Source of the DNA: Ahrensia marina
GTDB taxonomy: Bacteria > Pseudomonadota > Alphaproteobacteria > Rhizobiales > Rhizobiaceae
Assembly (NCBI RefSeq): GCF_001293565.1
Contig: NZ_JXMU01000028.1
Coordinates: 1 to 52,339, forward strand
Direction of reading: 5' to 3'
DNA: 52,339 nt
The notes under the pieces are model-generated. The model was not told the origin of the DNA. It did not search any database and worked only from the letters and a program-made list of their open reading frames with translations. Position numbers and translations under genes: made by a program. Shown one piece after another: positions 17,008 through 25,879 of the stretch (the first letter of the stretch is position 1; each line of letters begins with the position of its first letter).

Positions 17008-17877
17008 CTATTGTGACAGCATCCAGTTAATCGCTGCGCGCCAGTCAACCATCCGGATTGGCGTTCCATGTGTGCCTGATTCAAAGCGCACCATGCGTAC
17101 CGGTAGGCCTTTGCTTTTTGTGCGCGCATAAAATGCTTCGACCTGCGCGATATCAAAAACAGTGTCGCGGCTGCCATGGGCGATATAAAGCGGAACTCTT
17201 TGTTGGGCTGCCTGCGACGCGAAAAAAGAATCATTCCAGAACGAGCCAAGCAATGTGATACCGGCCAAACGCTGAGCGATATTTTTCCTATTCGCCAGAT
17301 GGTAGCAAACCGCCCCGCCCGCCGAACCGCATGCCAGTATGATTTTCGCGCCCGGAGAGTTTAAAGCGGCCGCACCGATAAGTGCTTCAATTTTCGCCAG
17401 ATCATTTTTAGAAAAATCACCGGCATCCGGCGAAAGATAAAGGCCGTTATTTTTGAGCATCAACATTTTGATGCGGTTGAAGTTTCCGCCAAAACTATAA
17501 TCATTAACACCCTGCTTTGCGTTGCCGCCTTTGCCGTGGATATAAATGGTGATGAACTTTGCATTGCCGGTTTTTCCAGCGAACTGATATTTCAATATGC
17601 CTTGCGATGTTTCAAGCTGCGCTGATTTCGTTGCGCGGCGGCCCGCAAGATCAACATATTGGCGTTTTACCCGCCTTTCAGGCACGGCATCACGGCCGTT
17701 GATATCACGCTGCTCGCGGTAATCGACTTTAAGATAGTTACCGCCGTCCCGTTTCTCCAATGTCTGCGGATAGGCAAATAGACGGTCTTTGAATGGTCTT
17801 AGCGTTTCCTGTGCGCTGGCGCTGGTGGTAAAAATAACAAAGAACCCAATGACAGCACAAACTCCAGATAATTTCAT
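17008..17877 (-). CDS. secreted alpha/beta hydrolase (esterase-like)
   Basis: 289 residues with a signal peptide ending in TSASA (1-22), so periplasmic or secreted. The fold carries the oxyanion HG at 114-115 (YIHGKGGN), the nucleophile S185 in ACGSAGGA, the acid D238 in HGSRDTVF and H270 in SGTHGTP. The layout is like dienelactone hydrolase and acetyl esterase families. The substrate is unknown. It ends just after tRNA-Glu, convergent with it, and no terminator is obvious between them. Confidence 0.82.
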   Translation of the reverse strand: MKLSGVCAVIGFFVIFTTSASAQETLRPFKDRLFAYPQTLEKRDGGNYLKVDYREQRDINGRDAVPERRVKRQYVDLAGRRATKSAQLETSQGILKYQFAGKTGNAKFITIYIHGKGGNAKQGVNDYSFGGNFNRIKMLMLKNNGLYLSPDAGDFSKNDLAKIEALIGAAALNSPGAKIILACGSAGGAVCYHLANRKNIAQRLAGITLLGSFWNDSFFASQAAQQRVPLYIAHGSRDTVFDIAQVEAFYARTKSKGLPVRMVRFESGTHGTPIRMVDWRAAINWMLSQ

Positions 17878-17998
17878 TATGTCACCAGTCCTTTAATTCT
17901 GTTCGCGGCATTTATTTGATCATCATAGGCATTTGGCCTTGGCTGAAAAGATCATTCTGCGCATGGACTTTTGGCCAAAATTGCACCATGTGAACATT

Positions 17999-18166
17999 AT
18001 GGCTCATGTAAAACCCATATTACCGGAAAAAGATTGCGCGCATTGCGGGCGTGTCATGGTTTGGCGCAAAGCCTGGGCCAAAAACTGGGAAGATGTGAAA
18101 TATTGCTCGCAGCGCTGCCGCCGTGAGGCAAAGTCCAACAAGTCGGCGGATCAATCGCGCAAATAG
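17999..18166 (+). CDS. DUF2256 small zinc-finger protein
   Basis: 55 residues. C-x2-C (CAHCGR) and C-x3-C (YCSQRCR) with the intervening MVWRKAWAKNWEDVKYC are the DUF2256 pattern. Members often lie beside cryptochrome or photolyase genes, but none is here. A longer frame from 17933 exists, but the family starts close to MAHVKP and the ATG at 17999 gives the usual length. It converges on the MocA-like gene with 16 bases of overlap at the ends. Confidence 0.82.
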   Translation: MAHVKPILPEKDCAHCGRVMVWRKAWAKNWEDVKYCSQRCRREAKSNKSADQSRK

Positions 18167-18738
18167 GCTTGGTAGAGTTCCGGCGTATCGATATCAATAA
18201 GAACGCCCGCGCCGCATTCAACATCTACAATATCAAACTGGCCAGTCTCAAAAATTGTGCGCGCGCCCTCGTCGCCGCTGAGTTTTGCTTTAAATTCTCT
18301 GGCATAACGCAATGGTAAAATGACGGGATTACCGGCTTCTGATTTATGTGTGGGCCGGACGATCGCCTTGGGTGTTTTCTGGCTTTGCTCAATAAGCGCG
18401 TTAATATCGCTTGTAACAACTGCCGGCATATCGCCGAGAATAATCATGACATGGGATGCGCCAGTGGCTGTCGCGTGATCAATAGCGGCATTGACGCTTT
18501 GCGCCATATTATCAGATCTGATAGCGGCGAAGCTGACCTTGAACTGTTCATGATGCGTTTTCCCCTCATCAAAAAGTACCGTCACCTCATCAAGTGTGGA
18601 TGAAGCCGCAACATCAATGATTGTATTTAATATGCTTTGCCCGTCACGCGCTTTAAGCTGCAGCTTGTCACGTCCCATACGGCGGGATTTTCCGGCAGCC
18701 AGTATAATACCGGCAATTTTAAATTGCGGCGCGCTCAA
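18151..18738 (-). CDS. MocA/MobA-like nucleotidyltransferase (molybdenum cofactor)
   Basis: 195 residues of the NTP_transf_3 family. GIILAAGKSRRMGRDKLQL (10-28) is the nucleotide-binding start, and LGDMPAV near 102-108 holds the metal-binding Asp. Members add CMP to molybdopterin (MocA) for xanthine-dehydrogenase-type enzymes. The start is TTG, whose last two bases overlap the previous stop as TTGA, so translation is coupled. In related bacteria I recall the preceding molybdopterin-binding protein and this domain as one polypeptide of about 530 residues; here they are two frames. It is the last gene of the maturation cluster. Confidence 0.82.
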   Translation of the reverse strand: MSAPQFKIAGIILAAGKSRRMGRDKLQLKARDGQSILNTIIDVAASSTLDEVTVLFDEGKTHHEQFKVSFAAIRSDNMAQSVNAAIDHATATGASHVMIILGDMPAVVTSDINALIEQSQKTPKAIVRPTHKSEAGNPVILPLRYAREFKAKLSGDEGARTIFETGQFDIVDVECGAGVLIDIDTPELYQAYLRD

Positions 18739-19745
18739 GACTTGTCTCGCGGGCTGGGGCGGCTTGGAATTTCCGTTAAAAGCCCGCCGACTGACATTTC
18801 AACAATATCTTTACTGGTAACAGGCAGTCTTGCGCAAAGCCTTTCCAGCACCCAGTCAAAGCCATTGAGCTTGATACTGCGCGCGCATCCCGGTGCGCCG
18901 ATGATTGTTGTCTTATCGATATGGCCAAGCAAAATAAGGTTACCCGGATCGACCGGCATACCCAAATAATCAATTTCACCACCGGCACGAACAATCGCCT
19001 GCGGCACGACATCGACAATGTCGCAAATCGCCGATGCACCAAAAATGATAATGATATCCTGCGCGCTTGCCGCGCCAGAAAGATGATAAGCCAGTGTTTC
19101 GACTTTGTGCGGCCGACGGTCAGACGCATCAAGTTCAAGACCAAACGCCGACAACCGCTCTGCAGTCACCTTCTGCGTTTTATCAAGCACCTTGGCGGCA
19201 GTTTCCTCAAGCTGAGTCTGAACAAGCGCAATTTTTAAATCGTGGTCATATGCGTGGACATTGAAAATATCGACTCTCAAGGCATTTATAGCTTTCCCGC
19301 AAACTGCTTTTGGCAGACCGAAAGGAATGATTTTTACCGTTGCAACCATCTGGCCTTTCTCAACACGCTCGTAAGGCTTTAGCGCAGCGCATGTGATGCG
19401 CGGATCAACGCTGTTAAAGGCAATAAAGTTTTCACGTTCATACGTCAAAATGCCATCACAGGCCGCATAAAGGTTCACCCTGCCCGTTGCCGCTTTACCA
19501 ATGCGAATTTTGGTGCCGCCAAACGCTTCGGACAAAAGACGCGCCGCCTCATCTTCCCAGATGTCACCGGTCTCCAAAATGGCAGCCGTGACAGTCTCAA
19601 ACCCGCTTTGTTGAAGCGTGGTTAAATCCGCTTCAGATAAAACTTTTCCTTTGGGGAATTTGACATCATTTTTCAAAACAGTACGGTGCGCGAGCTTTGC
19701 GCCGACCAGATCTGTGTTGTCGATTTGAAACGTGCCAAAGCGCAT
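18735..19745 (-). CDS. molybdopterin-binding protein (MoeA/MoCF-like domain)
   Basis: 336 residues. The C-terminal half has a MoCF_biosynth fold: DIIIIFGASAICDIVDVVPQAI near 230-251 followed by GGEIDYLGMPVDPGNLILLG and APGCARSIKLNGFDW. The N-terminal part contains a region like MoeA domains that handle the pterin. It likely binds molybdopterin or its adenylated form while Mo is inserted or the dinucleotide formed. It starts 5 bases after the XdhC Rossmann-domain gene and overlaps the MocA-like gene by 4 bases. Together the two equal the length of the fused protein in relatives. Confidence 0.8.
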   Translation of the reverse strand: MRFGTFQIDNTDLVGAKLAHRTVLKNDVKFPKGKVLSEADLTTLQQSGFETVTAAILETGDIWEDEAARLLSEAFGGTKIRIGKAATGRVNLYAACDGILTYERENFIAFNSVDPRITCAALKPYERVEKGQMVATVKIIPFGLPKAVCGKAINALRVDIFNVHAYDHDLKIALVQTQLEETAAKVLDKTQKVTAERLSAFGLELDASDRRPHKVETLAYHLSGAASAQDIIIIFGASAICDIVDVVPQAIVRAGGEIDYLGMPVDPGNLILLGHIDKTTIIGAPGCARSIKLNGFDWVLERLCARLPVTSKDIVEMSVGGLLTEIPSRPSPRDKS

Positions 19746-19750
19746 ATGCC

Positions 19751-20443
19751 TTAGGCTCCATCATGACGGCGCAGCGCTTCGATAATCTGCGCCATTATAG
19801 CAACAGCTATTTCACCGGGGCTCGCTGCGCCAATATCAAGGCCGATAGGCGAAGCAATACGCTCAATGGCGGGAGCGCTTACACCTGCAGCAATCAGCCG
19901 TTCAACGCGCTTCTCATGCGTTTTACGGCTTCCTAAAGCACCAACATAAAGGCAGTTGGCTATAAGCGCTTCGATCAGTGCTGTATCGTCAATCTTTGGA
20001 TCATGGGTCACAGCAACCATGGCCGTATAGGCATCCAGCGGGTGATTCTTTAGATAATCCTCCGGCCATTCTGCATGAAGGTCAACATCGGGAAAACGTT
20101 CCGCCGTTGCAAATGCTGTTCGTGGATCGATAATCTCAATTGAATAACCCACGGCGCGGGCAATCTGCACAAGCGCTTGCGATATGTGCACGGCACCGAT
20201 AACGACGATACGCAACGCCGGCACATGCGCATTGATGAAAAAGTATCGCCCTTCCGTTTCAAATATTGATGATTTTCCTGAACGCAATGCGACTTGAACA
20301 GCAACGCCGAGCGGTCCTTGTACCGCGCTGCTGTCAGCTTTTTTGACCAGCCTGTCGCGGCCATCAGCAAGATCTATGACAACGGCACAGGCTTGCCGCG
20401 CAGCACGTTCCACATTGAGTTGTTTGAGAAGATTCGGATCCAT
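19751..20443 (-). CDS. XdhC family protein, C-terminal Rossmann domain (CoxF-like)
   Basis: 230 residues with the XdhC_C Rossmann fold: LRIVVIGAVHISQALVQIA near 77-95, VTHDPKIDD, YVGALGSRKTHEKR and GLDIGAASPGEIAVAI are hallmarks. XdhC binds molybdenum cofactor, protects it and inserts it into xanthine dehydrogenase-type enzymes, with sulfuration beforehand. The glycine-rich loop reads GAVH rather than the more common GAGH. Its ATG follows directly after the TAG stop of the N-terminal domain gene in the same reading frame, so only a stop codon separates the two halves. Confidence 0.85.
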   Translation of the reverse strand: MDPNLLKQLNVERAARQACAVVIDLADGRDRLVKKADSSAVQGPLGVAVQVALRSGKSSIFETEGRYFFINAHVPALRIVVIGAVHISQALVQIARAVGYSIEIIDPRTAFATAERFPDVDLHAEWPEDYLKNHPLDAYTAMVAVTHDPKIDDTALIEALIANCLYVGALGSRKTHEKRVERLIAAGVSAPAIERIASPIGLDIGAASPGEIAVAIMAQIIEALRRHDGA

Positions 20444-20761
20444 CTAGCCAACGCGCTCCAGATAGATTTCGATACGCCCACCGCAGCTTAGGCCCACACG
20501 CCAGGCCGTCTCATCAGCGACACCGAACTCCAATGTTTTGGGTTGGCCGCTTTTCATCACTTCCGATGCTTCTTCGATGACAGCACCTTCCACGCATCCG
20601 CCGGAAACTGATCCTTCAAATGTCCCGTCCTCACAGATTGCAAGGTGGCTGCCGACCGGACGCGGCGCTGAACCCCATGTTTTGATCACGGTGGCAATGA
20701 CGACCTCCTTGCCCTCAAGCATCCATTTTTCTGCATAAATGAGCGGATCGAGCATATCCAT
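20444..20761 (-). CDS. XdhC/CoxI family protein, N-terminal domain
   Basis: 105 residues equal to the XdhC_CoxI N-terminal domain: VIATVIKTWGSAPRPVGSHL, GSVSGGCVEGAVIEEA and LSCGGRIEIYLE are diagnostic. The two cysteines in SGGCVEG and LSCGG are those conserved in XdhC. In many bacteria this domain is joined to a Rossmann domain; here it stops at TAG and the Rossmann domain begins at the next codon. The start overlaps the coxE-like stop by one base (TAATG). Confidence 0.87.
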   Translation of the reverse strand: MDMLDPLIYAEKWMLEGKEVVIATVIKTWGSAPRPVGSHLAICEDGTFEGSVSGGCVEGAVIEEASEVMKSGQPKTLEFGVADETAWRVGLSCGGRIEIYLERVG

Positions 20762-22023
20762 TACGAAACTCCACTTACCGGTTGTAAGTTTGCGCCACCA
20801 TAAGGCACTACGGGTGATTGCTTATGTCGCTTTTTAGGTGCTGTTGGCACTTTAGTGCTTGATAATGCTTCGCAAAGTCCCTGCAAGCTATCGATATTAT
20901 GAACGGGCCGAAATTCATCAACATGATCAAGCATTGTTTTGACACCGCGCGCACGTGGCTCAAATCCGTCAAAACGCAAGAGCGGATTGAGCCATATCAC
21001 GCGCCGTGCTGTTTTCTGCAAACGCTGCATTTCAACATCTAAAACCGAAACATCATCACGCTCCAGACCATCTGTAATGATGATGAGGGTTGCCCCCTGT
21101 CCGAGGACGCGCCGCGACCAACACCGGTTAAACGCATGCAGAGCTTCGCCGATGCGTGTACCGCCGGACCAGTCATCAACAGCTAGCACGCATTGGCTGA
21201 TGGCATGGTCTATATCGCGGTGACGTATCTGGCGCGTAATATTGGTTAATCTTGTACCGAACAAAAACGAATGAACATCGCCGCGCTGTTCTGACAACGC
21301 ATGGACGAAATGCAAGAACACACGTGAATACTGGCTCATTGAGCCGGATATGTCCGCCAGCACAACAATTGGTGGCTTGATCGTTTTTCGGGTGCGGAAC
21401 TGCGGCAAAATGAGGTCTGCACCGCCGCGCACTGATTTACGCATTGTTGCGCGCGGATCATATTGCTGCCCGTTTGACGCGGGGCGATAACGCCGTGTCT
21501 TGATAAGATCATCCGGCATTTTCATTTCGGCAATCGCGCGCTTGGCGGCTCTCAGCTCTTGCGCACTCATTTGCGCAAAATCTTTATGGCGCAGAATTTC
21601 CTTGCCTGATGCCGACATGCGCGCATCTACCTCGATTTCAGGCGTTTCGTCTTCGGGTTTGTTTTTGCGGTGCCCTTCAAACAGTGCGTCGCTCACACGG
21701 GTTTCGCCGATGCGCTGTTTTTCACGGCGCGAATTTGCCGGTGCCTGCGGCGAGAACATCGCAAGAAGTTTTTCAATCAATTCGCGTGACCGCCAATAAA
21801 GCCGGAACGCTTCTTCAAACACCGCACTGTCTTCATGCCGTTTGACAAGGTTGGCGTGCAGGGTCCAGTAAAAATCCTCGCGGCTGCCAATGCCCGATGC
21901 CAGAACCGCCTCAATTGCATCATTTACCGATGCGGGACCGACCTGCATTCCGGCTTTGCGCAACGCGCGGGCAAAAAAGATAATATTATCGGCAAGACGT
22001 CCGTCTGAATCGGCGCTATGCAT
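20761..22023 (-). CDS. coxE: CoxE-like VWA-domain protein
   Basis: 420 residues. An N-terminal helical CoxE region (1-90) leads into a charged linker and a C-terminal von Willebrand A domain with the MIDAS motif DISGS at 224-228, then T and D residues further on (WSGGTRIGEAL, IITDGLERDD). CoxE works with the CoxD ATPase in finishing the Mo-Cu site of CO dehydrogenase in Oligotropha; homologues in other clusters probably serve other molybdenum hydroxylases. Start and stop overlap neighbours by one base (TAATG) on both sides. Confidence 0.88.
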   Translation of the reverse strand: MHSADSDGRLADNIIFFARALRKAGMQVGPASVNDAIEAVLASGIGSREDFYWTLHANLVKRHEDSAVFEEAFRLYWRSRELIEKLLAMFSPQAPANSRREKQRIGETRVSDALFEGHRKNKPEDETPEIEVDARMSASGKEILRHKDFAQMSAQELRAAKRAIAEMKMPDDLIKTRRYRPASNGQQYDPRATMRKSVRGGADLILPQFRTRKTIKPPIVVLADISGSMSQYSRVFLHFVHALSEQRGDVHSFLFGTRLTNITRQIRHRDIDHAISQCVLAVDDWSGGTRIGEALHAFNRCWSRRVLGQGATLIIITDGLERDDVSVLDVEMQRLQKTARRVIWLNPLLRFDGFEPRARGVKTMLDHVDEFRPVHNIDSLQGLCEALSSTKVPTAPKKRHKQSPVVPYGGANLQPVSGVS

Positions 22024-22943
22024 TACGGCATTTCCATTTCATTGCGTACTTCGCCAAGCAGCCTTTCTGCCTCACCATCGCCGATCTTGGCTATGTCGTC
22101 CTGATATTTCAGCAATACGCCCAATGTGTCGGATATGGTTTCAGGATCGAGTGCCAGCTTGTCCAGTTCGGTTAGCGCGCTTGCCCAGTCGAGCGTTTCG
22201 GCCACACCCGGCACTTTGAACAAATCAAGGCCGCGCAGCTTTTGGACATAGTGCACGAGTTCGGCTGAAAGCCGAGCATTCGCGTTTGGCACTTTAAGCG
22301 ATACGATTTGCAATTCGCGTTGTGCGTCGGGATAATCTACCCAATGATAAAGGCATCGCCGTTTGAGCGCATCGTGAATTTCGCGTGTCCGGTTTGTGGT
22401 GATGATAACAATTGGTTTGGCATCTTCTGCCGCTCTAACTGTTCCCAGTTCAGGGATCGTGACCTGAAAATCAGACAGGACTTCAAGCAAAAAAGCTTCA
22501 AAGGCCGCATCGGTACGATCCAGCTCATCAATCAGAAAGATCGGCGCTTTACCGCTTTCGCCTTTTATAGCCTGCAAGACGGGACGTTCAATCAGATATT
22601 TTGAGTTATAGATGCCCTCTTCCAGTCCGGCGCGGTCCTTTTCACCGGCGGCTTCGGCAAGGCGTAATGCGATCATCTGGGCCGGATAATTCCATTCATA
22701 AACCGCCGTTGAAATGTCCAGGCCTTCATAGCATTGCAAACGGATCAATGGTCGTTCAAGCGCCATTGCCAGCACTTTGGCAATTTCGGTTTTGCCAACA
22801 CCGGCCTCACCTTCCAAAAACAAGGGACGCTGCATTTTTAGGGCCAGATAAAGAACTGTTGCGAGCGGTCTGTCTGCCAGATATCCGGCATCGCCGAGCA
22901 GTTGCATCGTTTCGTCAATCGAGTTTGGCAATGATGTTGCCAT
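22023..22943 (-). CDS. coxD: MoxR-type AAA+ ATPase (CoxD-like)
   Basis: About 306 residues from the ATG at 22943, which has a CAGAGGAGT ribosome site. Walker A GEAGVGKT is at 45-52, Walker B IFLIDE at 135-140, and sensor/arginine-finger residues follow (TTNRTREIHDALKRRC). MoxR ATPases act with VWA-domain partners as chaperones for metal enzymes; the adjoining coxE-like gene is the partner. It is the first gene of a six-gene minus-strand operon. An ATG 18 bases upstream (22961) is less well supported. Confidence 0.9.
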   Translation of the reverse strand: MATSLPNSIDETMQLLGDAGYLADRPLATVLYLALKMQRPLFLEGEAGVGKTEIAKVLAMALERPLIRLQCYEGLDISTAVYEWNYPAQMIALRLAEAAGEKDRAGLEEGIYNSKYLIERPVLQAIKGESGKAPIFLIDELDRTDAAFEAFLLEVLSDFQVTIPELGTVRAAEDAKPIVIITTNRTREIHDALKRRCLYHWVDYPDAQRELQIVSLKVPNANARLSAELVHYVQKLRGLDLFKVPGVAETLDWASALTELDKLALDPETISDTLGVLLKYQDDIAKIGDGEAERLLGEVRNEMEMP

Positions 22944-23090
22944 GTCTACTCCTCTGCACATGGATTAGCTATCAAACGCGATTGAACAAAATTGTGCAAC
23001 CAGCCAGACATTGAAATAGTGCAGCGATTGCGCTTGCAAAGCGGCACTTTATGCCTTGCTCTGATCGTATTCCCGTTGCATCAAAGCAAT

Positions 23091-24107
23091 ATGAGATTGC
23101 AGCTAAATAAAATTGCTTTGACCTTGGCATTGGTTTTGTATGCCTTGCCTGTAAAAGCACAGGAAAAGCAGCTTATCGCACCGGTAAGCGGCACCAGCAC
23201 CTTTATCGGCAAACAAATGGCCAAGGGCGCTGACACAATTGCCAAAGATGATGGTTGTGAAGCTGATATGGCGGCAACAGCAACAAATACTGCTTTGCAA
23301 AATGGCGCGCGCTTTATTTACGGCCTTCCTTGCGTTGAATCACTGGATGCCGCTGCCGACATCGTTGCAAAGAGCGAAAAAGATGCCGTCATACTAACTC
23401 TTGGCGTTGAAGTTGACGACATTACTGACCGCGAAAAACGCGCTGAATGGCCTGTTTTCCGTCTCGGCCCCAATATATCGAATGAAGCTGCCACTATTGG
23501 CGAATATCTGAAGGCAAGCTGGCGCGACAAACCCTTTGCAATCATTGATGACGGTACGCTCTACGGTCGGCAATTGGCGCAGGATGTGCGCGCATTGTTT
23601 GAAGAAGATAATTTAACGCCGGTCTTTACCGATGTTTACAGACCATTGCTTGAACGACAGGCAGGTCTCGTGCGGCGTATTGCAAAGTCAGGTGCAACGC
23701 ATGTGTTTGTCGGCGGCGATGCGTATGATGTATCCATTATGGGCCAAGATGCCGCTGCCATAGGCCTTGATGTTACCTTCGCAGGCGGCAACGCATTTCT
23801 CGCCCCTCCCGCTGATGGTACTTTGCCGGAAGGTGCTGTTTTTGCCGGACTTTCCGATATTTTGAGCAATACGGACGGCCGTTATTTTTCAAAACTGGCA
23901 AAGGCGGCAAAACAGATCGGTGTTCAAGCGCTTGATTATGCCAAGGAAAATGAAACGACCATGACGCGCGCGATGACTGCGCAGCCATTTGAAACAGATT
24001 TGGGCCTCATTCGCTTTGATCTCGACGGCGAAAACGACCGCCAATGGTTCAGCATATTTAAGATCAGTGACGGCAAGCCAATACCATTTGAGGGAAACAA
24101 CGGATGA
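23091..24107 (+). CDS. periplasmic binding protein of the branched-chain amino acid type (LivJ-like)
   Basis: 338 residues from the ATG at 23091. A signal peptide ends in LPVKA before QEKQLIAPVSG. The Peripla_BP_6 fold follows, with FRLGPNISNEA near 125-136 and the hinge segment FVGGDAYDVSIMGQDAAAIG near 205-225. No permease or ATPase lies nearby, so it is an orphan binding protein. Its stop overlaps the P1 peptidase start as ATGA. A frame extending upstream to 22992 is not supported by a signal peptide. It is divergent from the Mo maturation operon. Confidence 0.8.
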   Translation: MRLQLNKIALTLALVLYALPVKAQEKQLIAPVSGTSTFIGKQMAKGADTIAKDDGCEADMAATATNTALQNGARFIYGLPCVESLDAAADIVAKSEKDAVILTLGVEVDDITDREKRAEWPVFRLGPNISNEAATIGEYLKASWRDKPFAIIDDGTLYGRQLAQDVRALFEEDNLTPVFTDVYRPLLERQAGLVRRIAKSGATHVFVGGDAYDVSIMGQDAAAIGLDVTFAGGNAFLAPPADGTLPEGAVFAGLSDILSNTDGRYFSKLAKAAKQIGVQALDYAKENETTMTRAMTAQPFETDLGLIRFDLDGENDRQWFSIFKISDGKPIPFEGNNG

Positions 24108-25120
24108 TTGTCCGCGGGCCGCGTAACCTTATCACTGATATTGACGGTTTGAGCGTTGGTAACGCACAGGATTTATCGCTGAAATCCGGTGTCACCGCCC
24201 TCCTCTGTGATGAACCTTATACGGCCAGCGTTCAGGTTCTTGGCGGCGCACCGGGCTCGCGCGAGACTGATCTTCTGGCACCGCAAAATACGGTTGGCGG
24301 CGTTGACGCGCTTGTTCTATCGGGTGGTTCCGCTTTTGGTTTGGATGCCGCATCCGGTGTCACCAACGCTTTGAGACGTCAGGGCCGCGGCTTTGCAGTT
24401 GGTCCGGTTCGCGTACCGATTGTACCGTCAGCCATTCTCTTTGACCTGATCAATGGCGGCAATAAGGATTGGGCAGAGCAATCGCCCTATATGGCGCTTG
24501 GTTCGAATGCGGTAGAAAATGCTGGTAAGGATTTTGCCCTGGGTTCGGTTGGCGCGGGTACCGGCGCTCTGACCGCAAATATCAAAGGCGGGCTTGGTTC
24601 GGCGTCCTCGGTCATTGAAACGCAAGGTGTCACCATCGGCGCTCTGGTTGCGGCCAATCCGCTTGGCAGCACAACGATCGGCGACGCACATCATTTTTGG
24701 TCGGCCCCATTTGAACTTGATGGTGAGTTCGGCGGCTATGGTCATCCTTCACCATTGCCGAAAGATGCCAAGGATTTACGTATCAAGTTCCGCGATCGCG
24801 GTCCGGCAAAAACCGGCACCAATACGACTATTGGCATTATCGCGACTGACGCCAACCTGACGAAAGCTGAATGCCAGCGCCTTGCGATTGCGGCTCATGA
24901 CGGGTTTGCCCGCGCAATATGGCCGTCACACACGCCGCTTGACGGTGATCTGATCTTCGGGGTTTCAACCGGCAAGGTGGCGCTTAATGGCTCGCTGGAT
25001 GCAATGATTGATATTTGCGCTGTTGCGGCCAGCACCATGGCGCGGGCTGTGGCGCGCGGGATTTATGAAGCAACGCCGCAAGACGGGGATATTATGCCTG
25101 TTTGGTCATCCATGCGTTGA
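24104..25120 (+). CDS. P1 family (S58) peptidase, DmpA/NylC-like
   Basis: 338 residues of the S58 family of N-terminal nucleophile hydrolases. GGSAFGLDAASGV near 74-86 is the family's binding loop, and TGTNTTIGII near 237-246 contains the expected autocleavage site between N240 and T241; T241 would be the nucleophile, as in NylC. Members are L-aminopeptidases, beta-peptidyl aminopeptidases or nylon-oligomer hydrolases. No signal peptide is seen, so it is cytoplasmic. Translation is coupled to the binding protein gene, which hints that the ligand imported and the substrate are related, though this is inference. Confidence 0.87.
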   Translation: MIVRGPRNLITDIDGLSVGNAQDLSLKSGVTALLCDEPYTASVQVLGGAPGSRETDLLAPQNTVGGVDALVLSGGSAFGLDAASGVTNALRRQGRGFAVGPVRVPIVPSAILFDLINGGNKDWAEQSPYMALGSNAVENAGKDFALGSVGAGTGALTANIKGGLGSASSVIETQGVTIGALVAANPLGSTTIGDAHHFWSAPFELDGEFGGYGHPSPLPKDAKDLRIKFRDRGPAKTGTNTTIGIIATDANLTKAECQRLAIAAHDGFARAIWPSHTPLDGDLIFGVSTGKVALNGSLDAMIDICAVAASTMARAVARGIYEATPQDGDIMPVWSSMR

Positions 25121-25180
25121 CTTGGATGCGCTCAGGGGCCAATCAGGGCGCACCAATTTCATGCTTACGGAAATAAGATC

Positions 25181-25864
25181 ATGACATCGCACCGCCCCAT
25201 CAAAATCGCTCCCTCAATCCTTGCCTCTGATTATTCAAAACTCGGTCAGGAAATACGTGACGTTACCGAAGCCGGTGCAGACTGGATCCATCTGGATGTT
25301 ATGGACGGTCACTTTGTGCCTAATATTTCCTACGGACCTGATGTGATAGCAAAACTGCGCCCGCATACCGATGCGGTGTTTGATTGCCATCTTATGATCT
25401 CGCCGGTTGATATGTATCTGGAAAGCTTTGCCAAAGCAGGCTGTGACATCATCACAGTCCATGCGGAAGCCGGACCGCATTTGCACCGTTCACTGCAAGC
25501 AGTTCGTAACCTTGGCAAAAAAGCCGGTATAGCGCTCAATCCTGCGACGCCTATGAATATTGTCGAGCAAGTGATTGATATGGTTGATCTTGTTCTTGTT
25601 ATGAGCGTCAACCCTGGTTTTGGCGGGCAGAAATTTATTCACTCCGTTACAGATAAAATGGCGGATATTCATGCGCTCATTGGCGAGCGTCCGATTGATC
25701 TGGAAGTGGATGGTGGTGTGACCACTGAAACAGCGGTTGATTGTGCGAAAGCCGGTGCCAACGCGCTGGTGGCCGGATCAGCGGTTTTCAAAGGCGGGAC
25801 AATTGATGCCTATCGTGATAACATCAATGCCATACGCAAAGCAGCAGAAACCAACCGCCCCTAA
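25181..25864 (+). CDS. rpe: ribulose-phosphate 3-epimerase
   Basis: Interconverts ribulose 5-phosphate and xylulose 5-phosphate in the pentose phosphate and Calvin pathways. 227 residues, a TIM barrel. [12 protein letters not shown] (12-23), [18 protein letters not shown] (35-53), HLMI near 70, [13 protein letters not shown] near 140-152 and [11 protein letters not shown] near 175-185 carry the metal-binding His and Asp and the phosphate site. It is 60 bases downstream of the P1 peptidase and 15 bases upstream of the DUF2259 gene. Confidence 0.96.
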   Translation: MTSHRPIKIAPSILASDYSKLGQEIRDVTEAGADWIHLDVMDGHFVPNISYGPDVIAKLRPHTDAVFDCHLMISPVDMYLESFAKAGCDIITVHAEAGPHLHRSLQAVRNLGKKAGIALNPATPMNIVEQVIDMVDLVLVMSVNPGFGGQKFIHSVTDKMADIHALIGERPIDLEVDGGVTTETAVDCAKAGANALVAGSAVFKGGTIDAYRDNINAIRKAAETNRP

Positions 25865-25879
25865 CCTTCGAGGTTTGCT

